A stretch of 64,000 bases of DNA from Apricaphanius iberus (Eukaryota; Chordata; Actinopteri; Cyprinodontiformes; Aphaniidae). A model generated the notes under the pieces. That model searched no databases and was not told the origin of the DNA. It was given only the letters and a program-made list of their open reading frames with translations. Shown piece by piece: positions 38,401 through 50,400 of this stretch (position 1 is its first letter; the number at the start of each line of letters is the position of its first letter). The DNA lies in the NCBI GenBank assembly GCA_028564705.1, contig JAPXFQ010000203.1, positions 186,001 to 250,000 on the forward strand, given 5' to 3'. Made by a program: the position numbers and the translations under genes.

Positions 38401-41400
38401 GTAAAAGGAGAGAATAGATAATGTTTTGTCAGCAGCTGCACAGTGCACAAACAGCATGCTCATTTCACTTTGTCAGATGCTCCAAGGCATTTTAAGAAGA
38501 AGATGCTGTATTTATTAATCTAGTAACTGAAGACAGTGTATAAAGTAATGTAAACTCTTGTAGCTTTTATTCTATGTACAACCTACTTACCAGCAGCCTC
38601 AATCAAACAGTGGAGGCAGAGGCACAGTGGTCATCGTGTGATTTCTTTTTTTTTAAAGGGCACTTAGGGCATCATGGAGGAAAGGGGCATGTGTCCAAGC
38701 AGCAATCTTGCTGCATGTGCCCGATTCTTAGCGTCTTGCCTCAGCTGTTAGTTTGGCCAACAGGTTGAGGTTGAAATATCAAAATGAAAAAAAATTGAGC
38801 AGCATGAGTGTTTTTTTTTTTAGCCTTCCCTGCTTTTTGCCGAGAGTCTCCTTCTCTTAGCTTGATTTAACTGCAAACATGCCCCCATAGGTCAGAAACA
38901 GTGTTTTCCTTTTTAATAGCTCCTTACCTTTGTTTACTACCTCTTTATTTTGAACACAAATATCCAACCCCATCCCTCAAGAATCACAATGGTTTGAAGT
39001 ATGAACCGGTATACTGCACAGGCCTAGTGCGGTGTGACCTTGAATCACTTGTGGTTTGTTAACTGATGGGGGGAATATCAGTTGTTTAAATCACATATCT
39101 GGCTGTTTTTTCTACCAACATGTTTATTATATAACTCCATATTGTACCTTGTTTGTCAGTTCTTTCTTTCCGTTCTTCTAAATCAACATTTTTCTCTGCC
39201 ACCAGGAGATAACGGGCTTGGGATCAGTATCATAGGAATGGGAGTCGGAGCCGACCAGGGTTTGGAAAAGCTTGGCATTTTTGTGAAAACTATAACGGAG
39301 AATGGAGCAGCTGAGAAAGATGGACGGTAAGTAACCTGTGTAGTAGTTAGACCTGTCAAAATAGACCACTTTTTCTTTTACCTGAATTAAAACACTTGAT
39401 AAAGAAACGTTTTCATGTTTATCATTAAAAGACATGAAAAAAAAAAGTTTTATTTTTATAAAGTGTCTCAAATGAAGATAAAGGGAAGTTGTTTCAACCT
39501 GTCTTTTGAAGACAGTTAACACTATTATATTAAGGGTCTGCGCCAAACCTTCAACAAATAAGGTTCTCCTGACAGAGATTACTTCCTCTTCCTGCAGGAT
39601 ACAGGTGAATGACCAGATAGTAGAAGTGGATGGTACCAGTCTGGTGGGAGTAACCCAGCTGTTTGCTGCAACTGTCCTGAAGAACACCAAAGGCACAGTG
39701 AGGTCAGTCGTCGACTCCTCTACCCTCAAAACAACCACAATCTAAATATCTTGCTGGCGGCAAAACTGCACTGCTGTTATCTCACTATAATTACGAAAGC
39801 GAGTTGAGAAGATGTTACTTTAGTTTAGAGAGCAGCAGAAGGTTACATTACAAAGTCTGTTCAAAAACACGTTTGTAGTTTGCATACTTTAGTGGGAGAG
39901 ACAAAAAAAGCACTGCAGTGTCGGTATTCAAAGCAACACGTACAAATCTGCATTGTATAACATGTTTTCCCATTTAAATAAAAAACAAAACAGGTTTCTG
40001 ATTGGTCGAGAGAAGCCGGGAACTCAAAGCGAGGTGGCCCGCCTCATCAGCGAGACTCTAGAGCAGGAGAAAAACCAGCAGCAGCAACACCTGGATGATC
40101 CTTATGACCACTCTACAGAGGAGGTAAGTCAGCCTCATACTGACTATTACACCAGACGGTCGCTGTTTCCATAATGCTGTGTAAACAGTTAGTCCTGTGA
40201 TTACGATAATGCAGTAATCACATTTTTGCAGTATTAGCCACTTTACCACTCCCAGACCAATCCCTCCTGGATCATCCAGGAAATTAGCAGCTGCCTATGA
40301 GTAAGCCATGTTTCTGCTGTACCAGAATGTTCATTCAGCTGCTGTCCGTCTGTCAGAGTTGGGAAATATTTGTCCTCTGAAGTTCAAGCCAACGTAGGCG
40401 TCTAATTTTGCAACATTTAAACTACGCAAAGATTAAACAGGCTTTTTTTAGAGCAGACAAAGACGCACTCGCAAAGGTGTGTGGCTATGCAAACAGCAAG
40501 GTCATAGTCTTGTTATCTGTTGAGTGGGTTGCTCATGTTTGCCTTTATTGCCATGAACAGGCTTAGCCAAGCCCCTGCAGTGACTCCTGTAGACCAACCC
40601 AATGTTCTTTAGAATAGACATGCTGACCAGGAGAGTTCCTTTAGGCAAGGGGTAAACCTTGAGATTACCAGTACCAGCTGAATCAATGTTCAAACTGAAT
40701 GAAGCCATTAAGGTGTGTTAGAGCTCACAGCAAGTGATATCTCTTAGGAGGAGAGGTATGAGGAGGAGGAGGAGGAGGAGGACGACTACGACGATGTTGT
40801 AGAAGAAAGAGTTCTTGGGTCCAATTTCTCTCCAGGGAGAAATGTAGAGGTGTTCGAGCTGCCGGATTCAGAGGCCTTGTTCATGCCGCCGGACATGAAC
40901 AGCTCCCAGATGGCCTTCAAGTTCAAAGAGGTACAGCAAATCACTTCTGTGCTCTTAAACATCTACATTTATGCTTGTTTGCAAAATATCTGATGTATTA
41001 GATGGAACAAAATGTCTAATTTTGTTTATATTTTCCCATAGCTGCAACTGAAGCACAGTGTTGCTGTGGCTGAAATAAATCAGCTGAAGGAAAAGGTAGG
41101 ATGAGAAAAATGTAAATGGTATATCTTGTTTAAAATTATGTACATTAGGGCTGGGAGGTATGGCAAAATGTTTTTGTTTTTTTATATATTAGTTTTACTG
41201 TATTTAGCTGTACTTATTTCATACAAGACCGCTCTTACCCAGATTGTCATATAGGAAAAAAATGAAGGCCTTTGCTTTAAATAACCCATTTTACAGTCAT
41301 ATGGACTGGATCATGTTGTTTCTTCCACATCCAAACAGAGTTAAATACGACGAAAAGAATAAAAATGATTGATTCTAGTCAAAATAGAATAGACATTCTT

Positions 41401-44400
41401 ACTTTTGCTTTTTGACATTGTGTTGATGCAAGCAGCAGACTACGTCCACTTTTTTGCTCTGTCAAAATAGAAGATTCTTGGTACGCTAATGATCAGGTCG
41501 CACCGGTCAGCACGTCCAGGTGTCAAATTGCTCAAACGGATGAAAGTTGATGCTTTAATATTTAAACCCAGCGGCTTGCACACTTTTAGTCCGCCTCAGC
41601 GCGTCACATCAGTTAATCAGTGGGCGGGCGGGGATTTCTCTGTTTCTGTTATTTCTGCACTTCCCTCCCTCTGCTCCACTGTCCTTGTCTCTTTCTCCTC
41701 TACTTGACATTAGTGTCCCTCGGCGTCTTTCACCGCTTTTTTTGTGGATTTCGTCTAAATACACAATGGAACACTAGTAGTTCGTTTTTTATACTGCAGT
41801 TGCACTAACAGGGTTTGGCTAGCGTTTGCTAACATAACAAGAAAGTGAAAAGAAAATATGCAACTGCCCACCTAGCACTCAAAAATCCTCTATCTTTCAC
41901 CAAATAAGGACCGATCTCTTCCTGAGACTCCGACTCTGCAGCCTTCCAGCTCGATCTAGCCGACTCTGGCTCTCTGTTCAACGCGAATAAGCCCCCCCTC
42001 CTGATTTGAGTAGCTCCACCCGGCATCTCATCCTCTGTTTTCCCCGCCCTTACCACCGGCATCTCGTCGCTGATTTGGTGACGCTCCGCGTTTACTGCCA
42101 CCATTCACTCCATGTGCCTACAGCCAGTCAAATAGCGCTCAATACTCCCCCCTACTGGTTATTCACAACAGCATTTGCTAAAATTGCGTTTTGGTTCACG
42201 TCTGACGTTTTACAGCCGATAAACGTCCAAGCTACAGACGTGGCTCCTCTTTTTGGAATGACTTCCTCTGGGTCGGCAGTGTGTGCTTCGCTCTGAAAGC
42301 TCCCTGCAGCAGCCATACATGGTTCAAAACATTACTTTTGACGCTGTAGTGTTAGTGTGTAGCTGTGAAATCTGTCCGTTTTGCAACACTTTCCCACAAT
42401 AATTCTGGACGTTTTCTGGGCTACTCAGCGGTATAGAAGTATGTAAAAAAAATTAATATAATGGAAATTAACACCGGTTTTTGGTATACAGTGCAGGCCT
42501 AGTGTACATGCCAACAATACCAAATCCAATGCCCTACAAATGTGTTTACATGCTGAACCTTAATTAATTTAGTCACATCCTCACACTTGAATATATTTAT
42601 TGATATTTTATGTGATGGACTGACTCAAAGAACATAAATACACTGTTAAAAGACAATAGTTCATGATTTCAAACATGTTTATGAATAAAATCTGAAAAGT
42701 GTGGCATGCATAGACCGCCTAGATTTGTAGAAGCACATTTTTCTAAAATCTACAGCTACAATTTTTGTTGTTATGGGCTTCGGCTGCTCTGTTCTAACAC
42801 ACACATTGTTTTGTAACCATTTTACTGTAGCTTTAGTTGTAAGTTCAGGTTCTTTCTTCTCCCTAATCTCAAATCTTCAGGAGACTCAGGTTTTCTCAGG
42901 GATTCATTCCCCTGTGCTGCATCCATCTTCCAATCAGCTCTGAATAGCTTCCATGTCCTTCTACTGAAGTAAAGCTTCCACATAACATGATTTTGCCACC
43001 ATCTTGTTCCACAGTGGGGATTTTAAGCTGCAATCACACCTAGTGTATTCCAATGAGGGTCAAAAGGCATAGTTTTGGTCCGTACTGACCACACCACCTT
43101 CTTCCACATATTTGATCTCCCTCTACACAGCTGATAAAAAGTGCACACACATCTACTTATGGCTTCTTTCAGTTGTGGCTTTATTCTCTTCAATGTTCAA
43201 TAAAGGTCAGATTTATGGAGTGCATAGCTAATGGTTGTCCCTTTCTCCTTTCACGTATACTTGTCATAATTGTCCCTCATGTCTTCCACCACTTTTTTGT
43301 GTGTGCAGATTTTGTCTGTATAGCTAATAGCTGTCCTGTTGACTAATTCTTCCACCTGAGTCACTGATCTCTGCAGCTCCTCTAGAGTTACCATGGACCT
43401 TTTGACTGCTTCTCTGATTATTTCTTCCCTTATCAGTCCAGTTAGTTGTCATGCCAGATGTTAATGTCATATTTTTTTCTTTTACTTATTACTATGCTCT
43501 ACTATATTTTGGCCTATTGCATAAAATCCCAATAAAATAACCTGAGCTTTTTGATTGTAATGTGGCTCTATGTAGATCCTCTAGTCAGTAATTACGTTGC
43601 ATCAATGTGATGTTTTTCATGAATGCTTCATTATTTATATTTTCAAATAATTGTTTAATATATAATCTAAGTGTTCCACCTACATTAGTATTTAATACCA
43701 GACAAAACGCACAGTCTGCCTCACAGCCAGAAGGCGACCAACAAGGACAAATTTATTTCTGTAAACCCATCGAACATGTGTTCATGTTGCAGCTAAGGAA
43801 ATCGGAGGAGGACAAATCTTTGTGGGAAGAAAGGCAATCTGCGCTGGAGCAGAAGATTGAGGAGAGCAACGACAAAATCCTGAAGCTGGAGAACTACTGG
43901 CTGGAAGCCCAGGCTGTGTGCAAGAGTGTGAATGAACAATTAGCCGAGAATCAGGCTCAGTATGAAGCCTTGGACAAGAAGTACAACAAGGCCAAGAAAC
44001 TGATCAAAGACTACCAGCAAAAGTTAGCTTCATTTTTTTTATCAGCTATGGTTGTATTTCTTTTTTGTTTTTGTTTTTTAAGAAGTGGCTTTAGTAAAAA
44101 TCAGGTAAAACCGTTATGTTATGAAATGTCACATTTTTATATCCCCAACAGAGAGATAGATTTTGTGAAGAAAGAAGAGGAGCTGAAAAAGACTTTAGAC
44201 GAAAAAGACAAGTGGTACAAGGAACAGCTGGAGAGCTTGCAGAACAGGGTAAGATTCCAGGTCAGACTATGAATGCTTATGCACCTGTTGACCTGCTGCT
44301 GTCACTGAAACAATCTCGACCATGACCTTTTTTTTTTTGGTCCACAGATTGCTGCGTTGGAGTCCAGAGGTGCTTCAGCTGTGGAATGTCAGAGCGGTAT

Positions 44401-47400
44401 GGACTCTGCTGGTGAAGAGAGACTCAGCAGCCGAGACAACTCTCAATCAGTCGACTCCTTAGGTACAGCAGCACACTAAAATTAAAATCATAAATTTGCT
44501 GCAGAGTGTTTCTTCTTGTTTGTCATATCAATGCCTTTTTTATATATGACTGAAGGTGTTCTACAATGATTTCCTGGCTGCATGGCTGAAAATGCAATGC
44601 TCCTAAGATTCTACATTCAAATAAAACAAAAGTCTTGCTCTTTTAAATCTTTTTATTATCAGTTATCTCTTAAATTGCCCATAATATCAGGTATTCATTT
44701 TACTTTGTTCCAGGTTTAGATTTTTTGTTATTTTTAAACCTTTAATATTGGTCTTTGTTCAGCTTTTTTTAACCTCAGGAGATCAGGGACATCCTGGATT
44801 AAATTGATCTCAGTTTTAGACACGTAAAGGCTGAAACATTGTGTTGTGGAAGAAAATATCTACTCCCATAAAACAAGAATGGAACTACAGTTACAATAGA
44901 ATTTTTTTTTTTATATATTAAGTTGATCAGCCATAATAGTCATATGGAATCCCAGATCTGGGCCAAGCTCGAACTCTTCTGCACCCTTTCATTCCTAAAG
45001 CCCTTCCGCCTTAAAGTAAAACAATTTTATCCTTACATTGTAAGACATTTTACATCTTAATTTTGTCACCCCATCTTTGTTCTTGGAAACAAATTCACCA
45101 AAAATGCATACAATTACCTCAGTGAAGGAACCTTAGGAGGAACTGAAATTGTGAGATGCAAGGTTGTGCACGATGACTGGCATTTCAGGTAACGATTAAA
45201 ACAACAAGGAATTTTATAGACTTCTCTCACTCTGAATGGTGGCAGAAAAAAAGTTGTGGCTGTAGTTTCAGTAATTCCAGTTGTTTTAAATATTAAAGTT
45301 ATTACTCTGACAACTAGTTACTTTTTGTTAATCGTCTATTGACTCTCAAAACCTTATCAATACACATCCATCCAACGTAGATCCCAAGAGAAATTGACCT
45401 TGTCTCTTGTCATATTTACACATCAAAGAAATTATGGATTAAAACGTTAAAGCTCAAATAAATGTAATTTTCAACTTTTAAAGTTTACATTCAATTTTTT
45501 TATTTTTTACAAAGTTTGGGTTTTATTTTTACCCTCTATTTTTTCCTATAACTCCTTCTCTTTCCTATAAAAGATTAACGTAAAAGCGTTACACACACAT
45601 TTATCAGGGTTGCCAGTAAATTTGGAAGATGTCTTACTTACAGATGAAGACAAAATATTTATCCTCCCCCAATTTAGTTATTGTTCTTTGAAAGTTATCC
45701 TCTAGGGCTGTTGAACAGAGCACAAAATGTCACCGTAGCTTTTTCAAATGCCTCAGGTTTATTTTGGAACTTTCCGAATACATTAAATTAAGCTATCACC
45801 ACACTTTTTGGCACTAAGACCTGATATGAGAAACATCAAGCAATTCAAGGAGATCCACACAGCACAGAACAAGTCCTGTACAGGTGGGAATAAAACTAGT
45901 CAGAAGTCAAACCTGAAAAGCTGTGGGCACTAATGAATGACTGTCAGGATTTGTAGTCTCAAAAAGATTAGCACTAGTCTCTTTAGGGAATGCAGTACAA
46001 GGCTGCACAGCAAGAGAAAGCGCAATATCTCTATTCTCTTTTGTTAAAGATCATGCATACTTTATGTTCAAATGAGATTAATCTAGACTTTTTGTCCATA
46101 TATATATTTCATAAATAAAATCATCATTTAAATATTTTGTGTTTACTCTGGCTGTCTTTGTGAAATATTACGGTTACTTTGATATGAAATATTTAAATAC
46201 AACAAACATATTTTCCATGTTGTAGAGCAAGACTGGACTGAAATTCTGCCTGAAACCACTCGCCTGGACACCAGCGCTCAGAGAGCGAAATGCCGGTTGG
46301 CTCAGATGAGCAAGCGTCAGGCTCCGTCTCGAAACAAGCTGAAGGAAAATCTCTCTGGCCCCAATCATCCGTCTCAGGTCTGAAACGTTTTCATTATTCC
46401 CGGCCCAAAGTGACCAAATAAAACTCCTCCCACCTAGAGAAGGCTCAGAATACAGACGCTTCAGTGTTTGAGAAGCACATTCACTGTAAAGGTGGGATTT
46501 TGCGTCTTGTGATTTTGGGTCTTTCATAATTTCCTATATATACCAGCAGGTTCTATAATACCTTAGAGTCCATTCTTAATTTAGTTTGAAGACAAGGGTG
46601 TAACGTTGAAACAAAGCTAACCAGAGATTTCTGCGCCGTAAATGCTTTTAGCGCCCTTCCTTGAATTGTCCTTGTAAATAATTAGCTCCGTCCCTGCAGG
46701 AAACTGAAGAAGAGGAGGAGCAGGAGGAGCAGGAATCTGCCAGGAGGCGGCGGTCGATGCAGGAGAGCCTTGTCCTCCCCGTCAACATCTCCCATCCTGG
46801 AAATGGACAGAAAGACGAGCCGGGCGAGTCCTCCAAAAGCAAAACGGAGCTTTCCAGCAGTCCGTCTTTGTCACCATCACCGGGGGACAGTGTTGAAAGC
46901 AGTAGCAGCCCTTCGTTGTCTTCTCCAAAGCTCACTTCATCACCACATTCTCCCTCGGGTTTCATGCGCAACGTTAAGAAGAGGGAATCCAAAGGCAAAG
47001 CGAAAGAGCTCAAAGGTATAAAAGAAGCTAATTAGATACAGCAAAGGTGTTTCCTTCTTCCTGAGGCCGATAATCTCTGCTGTGTTACAGAGGAGCTGAG
47101 TGAGCCTTCCACAGCAGCTAAACCTAAAAGGCGATTTCCAGATTTTGGGCAAGTATCCGGGTTATAAATCCATGATTTGCAGCCAGGATCTCACTTTTGT
47201 GTTTCTGTTCTAACTAAATGTCCATAATGATCAAAACAGAGGCCTTCGGAAGTCTGGTGGTAAAGGGAAAAAAGACAAAGATAAAGAGGCAATGAGAGCT
47301 TCCTTGGACAGCAGGTATTTCTTTACTAATAATAAATATATTCTTAATACTATGTTTTCTAATTTTTTACCTAACATCCTATTTCATTACAATATATTGC

Positions 47401-50400
47401 AATAAATAAAAAATATCATAAAATTTCCATTCACTTCTAAAAGTGAAAATTGTGCTATTGAATTCATTAAACACACGTTTCTCTTCATTTAGATGGTCCT
47501 GGTTTCCATTTAATAAAAACCCTAAATTTAGTTTCCTATCATACTGCAATATATTGGAGCAATAAAAATGTATTTTTAGAAATGCTGAGTTATAGTCATT
47601 TGCGCTGCACAATATATCATTGCTAGAAGAGGTGGCTGTCAAAGCATATTGTTAGAAAGTTTAGTGGAAGGAAAAAGTGTGGTAGAAAAAAAAGGAAGAC
47701 CACATACTCAAACGTATTAAGCCCATTCAAGAGTTAGCATGAGAGGTACAAAGGTTTCCAGTCCTGCTGTTGGTTTTCTGCGTTTTTAAGGCCAACGCTG
47801 ATAAGCTTTTTGGAGAGTTCATTTTCCACCTGCCCACACCGTCAGATACCAGTACCTGCTTCAATGACCATAATATTACCGTGTTTTCTTGGCTAGTAAA
47901 CTCCCCTGAGCTAAACCCTCCAACAATCTATGGATCATTGTTAGGAAGAGGATAAGAGACACCAGAGCTGACGATGCAGATGAGCTAAAGGCTGCTGTTA
48001 AAGAAAGCAGGACCCCCTGACCACCTCATTGAGCCACAGACTGATCGCTCTCCATCCCATCACTGCACCGATGCATTAATTCATGCAAAAGGAGCCCCAG
48101 CCAAGTATTGAGGGTACACAGTATATTATGTGGACTTTTAGTGGGAAAAACCTTTAATTATCCTTGCATAATATTCAAGTTTTCTGAAAAGCAAAATTTG
48201 GGGTTTTCATTAGTTTCCAAAATAAATTAAGTTTGTCACTGCATAAAGAAAATATATCATAGGAGTTTTACTTTTTCAATTGAATTACTGAAATTTACGA
48301 TATACTTACCGCCAACATTCAAGAATGAAAATGATTTATTTCGGGGTTGTTGCTAAAGCAACTGAATAATAAAGCTTTTAGTGCAGAAAAGATTATAGCT
48401 CCTTGATGCCAGAGGAGAAGAGCGCCGTTTGTATAACTGTATCTCACTACTAATCTGATGTCCAGGGGGTCTGCAGAGTTACTAGAGGAATCTGGAGGGA
48501 ACCTGTCTCCTGCAGAGTCGATGACCTCTGTCCCCACTTGTATGCCCTTCTCCTGGTTTGGAGACAAAGACAGAGACAGAGAGCCGTCCTCCTCCACCAG
48601 CAGCCTGCCGTACACTGCAAATGAAACCAGCAGTGAGCAAAGCCAGGATCGCAAAAATAAGGTAGAAAACTGTTTAATGTCTTTTGATTGATTGTAGGCA
48701 CTGCAATTTGTTTAAATGTTATCTTTATCTTCAAGAATGGTCCTCTTCCCGTCGTTTAGTGTCTAAATAACTTGTGTGAAACTGTCCCGACTAATAATGC
48801 CAAGATTACTTCCTGTTTCCTGGCACTCCAAACAGTCTTCACCTCCTAGGGCAAAATGTTTGGATCTCTAGGAGAAAGCTTGGAAGAATTTTGTAACACT
48901 GTTCTGGCTGAGTCCTGTGGTACTTTCACATGATACTCTCCAGCTCATCAGTGGTTACTTATAACCCTTCCCATTATTTAAAAACGAGATCTTCTGACTT
49001 GTTCCAATTAATGGGGAATAACCCTTCTAAGCCCGAAGTTGCAGTGATGCAGACTTTACTGTTCCCACGGATCTCTTACTTTGTTCAAGACACGAGCTAA
49101 AACTGAAACAGTGCATAACTAAGTAACTTTGATTCTGTGGCAGTTTTATGTATACTTTACTTTCTGATGAGTCTCTGTTGACCATGTTTCCTTTAAACAG
49201 ACAAATCTCTCCTGGTCCTCTTTATTCAGTCGCTCTTTAGATTTGGTACAGTATGCAAATTTTTTTTATCTCTTTGACTCTAAATCACACTCATTATTAC
49301 TAACAAACCCATTCCTGGATTTTGAGCTCCTCATGTAGAACACATCCCTGTTCTACACATCACTACTCGTTTTGTAGTGGGTATGTGGTAAAGTTTTAAC
49401 ATCTAATTAAACCCATTTTACCCCCTTACATTTATTTTAAGAAAGACTTCAGATTCGTTGATGAGCAAACAACTCAGGAGTAGTTTTCCAGACTTTAGAT
49501 GGCTAATTGGAGAGTTTTTTAAAATAACATGTTTGCTCTCTGACTAACCTAGTCTGCCACCTGATTTTCTTTCCGAATAAGTCACTTTGATGAAGCCAAA
49601 CACGCTAGTTATTGAACAAAAAGTTTTAAGTCCCTTAGAGATCCCTTATTGTCTTGGAAAATGACTTGTAAAAGCTTGACAAAGTATTCACACCTCTTTA
49701 ATCTTTTCCTCATTTCTTCATATTATAAACTCAAACCTTGAATATTATTCTTTTGTTACAACAAAACAAAGTAGCGCATGTTCTGAAGTGGAAGGATACA
49801 ACGGTTTTAAATGTTGAACAGATAACAAACTTAAGTGAGGTATCGGCTGTATTACATTTCTTCCACTTTGATGCTCCTAAATAAATCCAGCTCACTGCCT
49901 TCAGGAGTCTCCTCATTTGTGTGACTACAAGTACAGCTATTCTGTAAAGTAGAAAGAAATAAGATGGCCTGCATTCCTTCTAGAAACCTGTGAGGGAGGT
50001 GCTCTGTGCAGAGGAGTCCACAGTTTAACTGTTTTTGGCTGCAATGCTGCACTGTGCGGTTAAAAGCTCCACAATGGTCACATCGTTCTCCGAGTTAAAC
50101 ACGGTGGTGGCAGCATCATGCTGTGGTGACACTGGTGGGCTGCAAGTTTTTAGTTGGAGCTCATTACAGAGTAGTAACTTCACCTTCCAGCTGGACCAGG
50201 ACCCCAAACATACCCCCAAAAGGGAGCCTAAGTCACGCCCTTGTACTTCTGGTCCATGGGTCCCCGACTGCCAAAAAAAATAAATGAGTCAATGGAGCGA
50301 TAAAAGTTATTTTCTGATTCAGTTTGAAATGCGCCGTGGATCAAACATATGATGTGTGTGAATTTTAAAAACTAATTTTGATGCAGAGAAAACGCTGATT

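Noticed and set aside
37137..38700. A bounded transposon starting CAGGGCCGCGCAGAGACC
   Set aside because: No matching right terminus or duplicated flank was found.
39178..39738. 186-residue minus ORF over the PDZ exons
   Set aside because: Antisense shadow spanning two real exons and an intron; no family.
46648..47152. Minus-strand and alternative-frame ORFs over neurabin exons 13 and 14
   Set aside because: They are shadows of the Ser/Glu-rich coding exon; the frame that joins with neighbours is the plus one.
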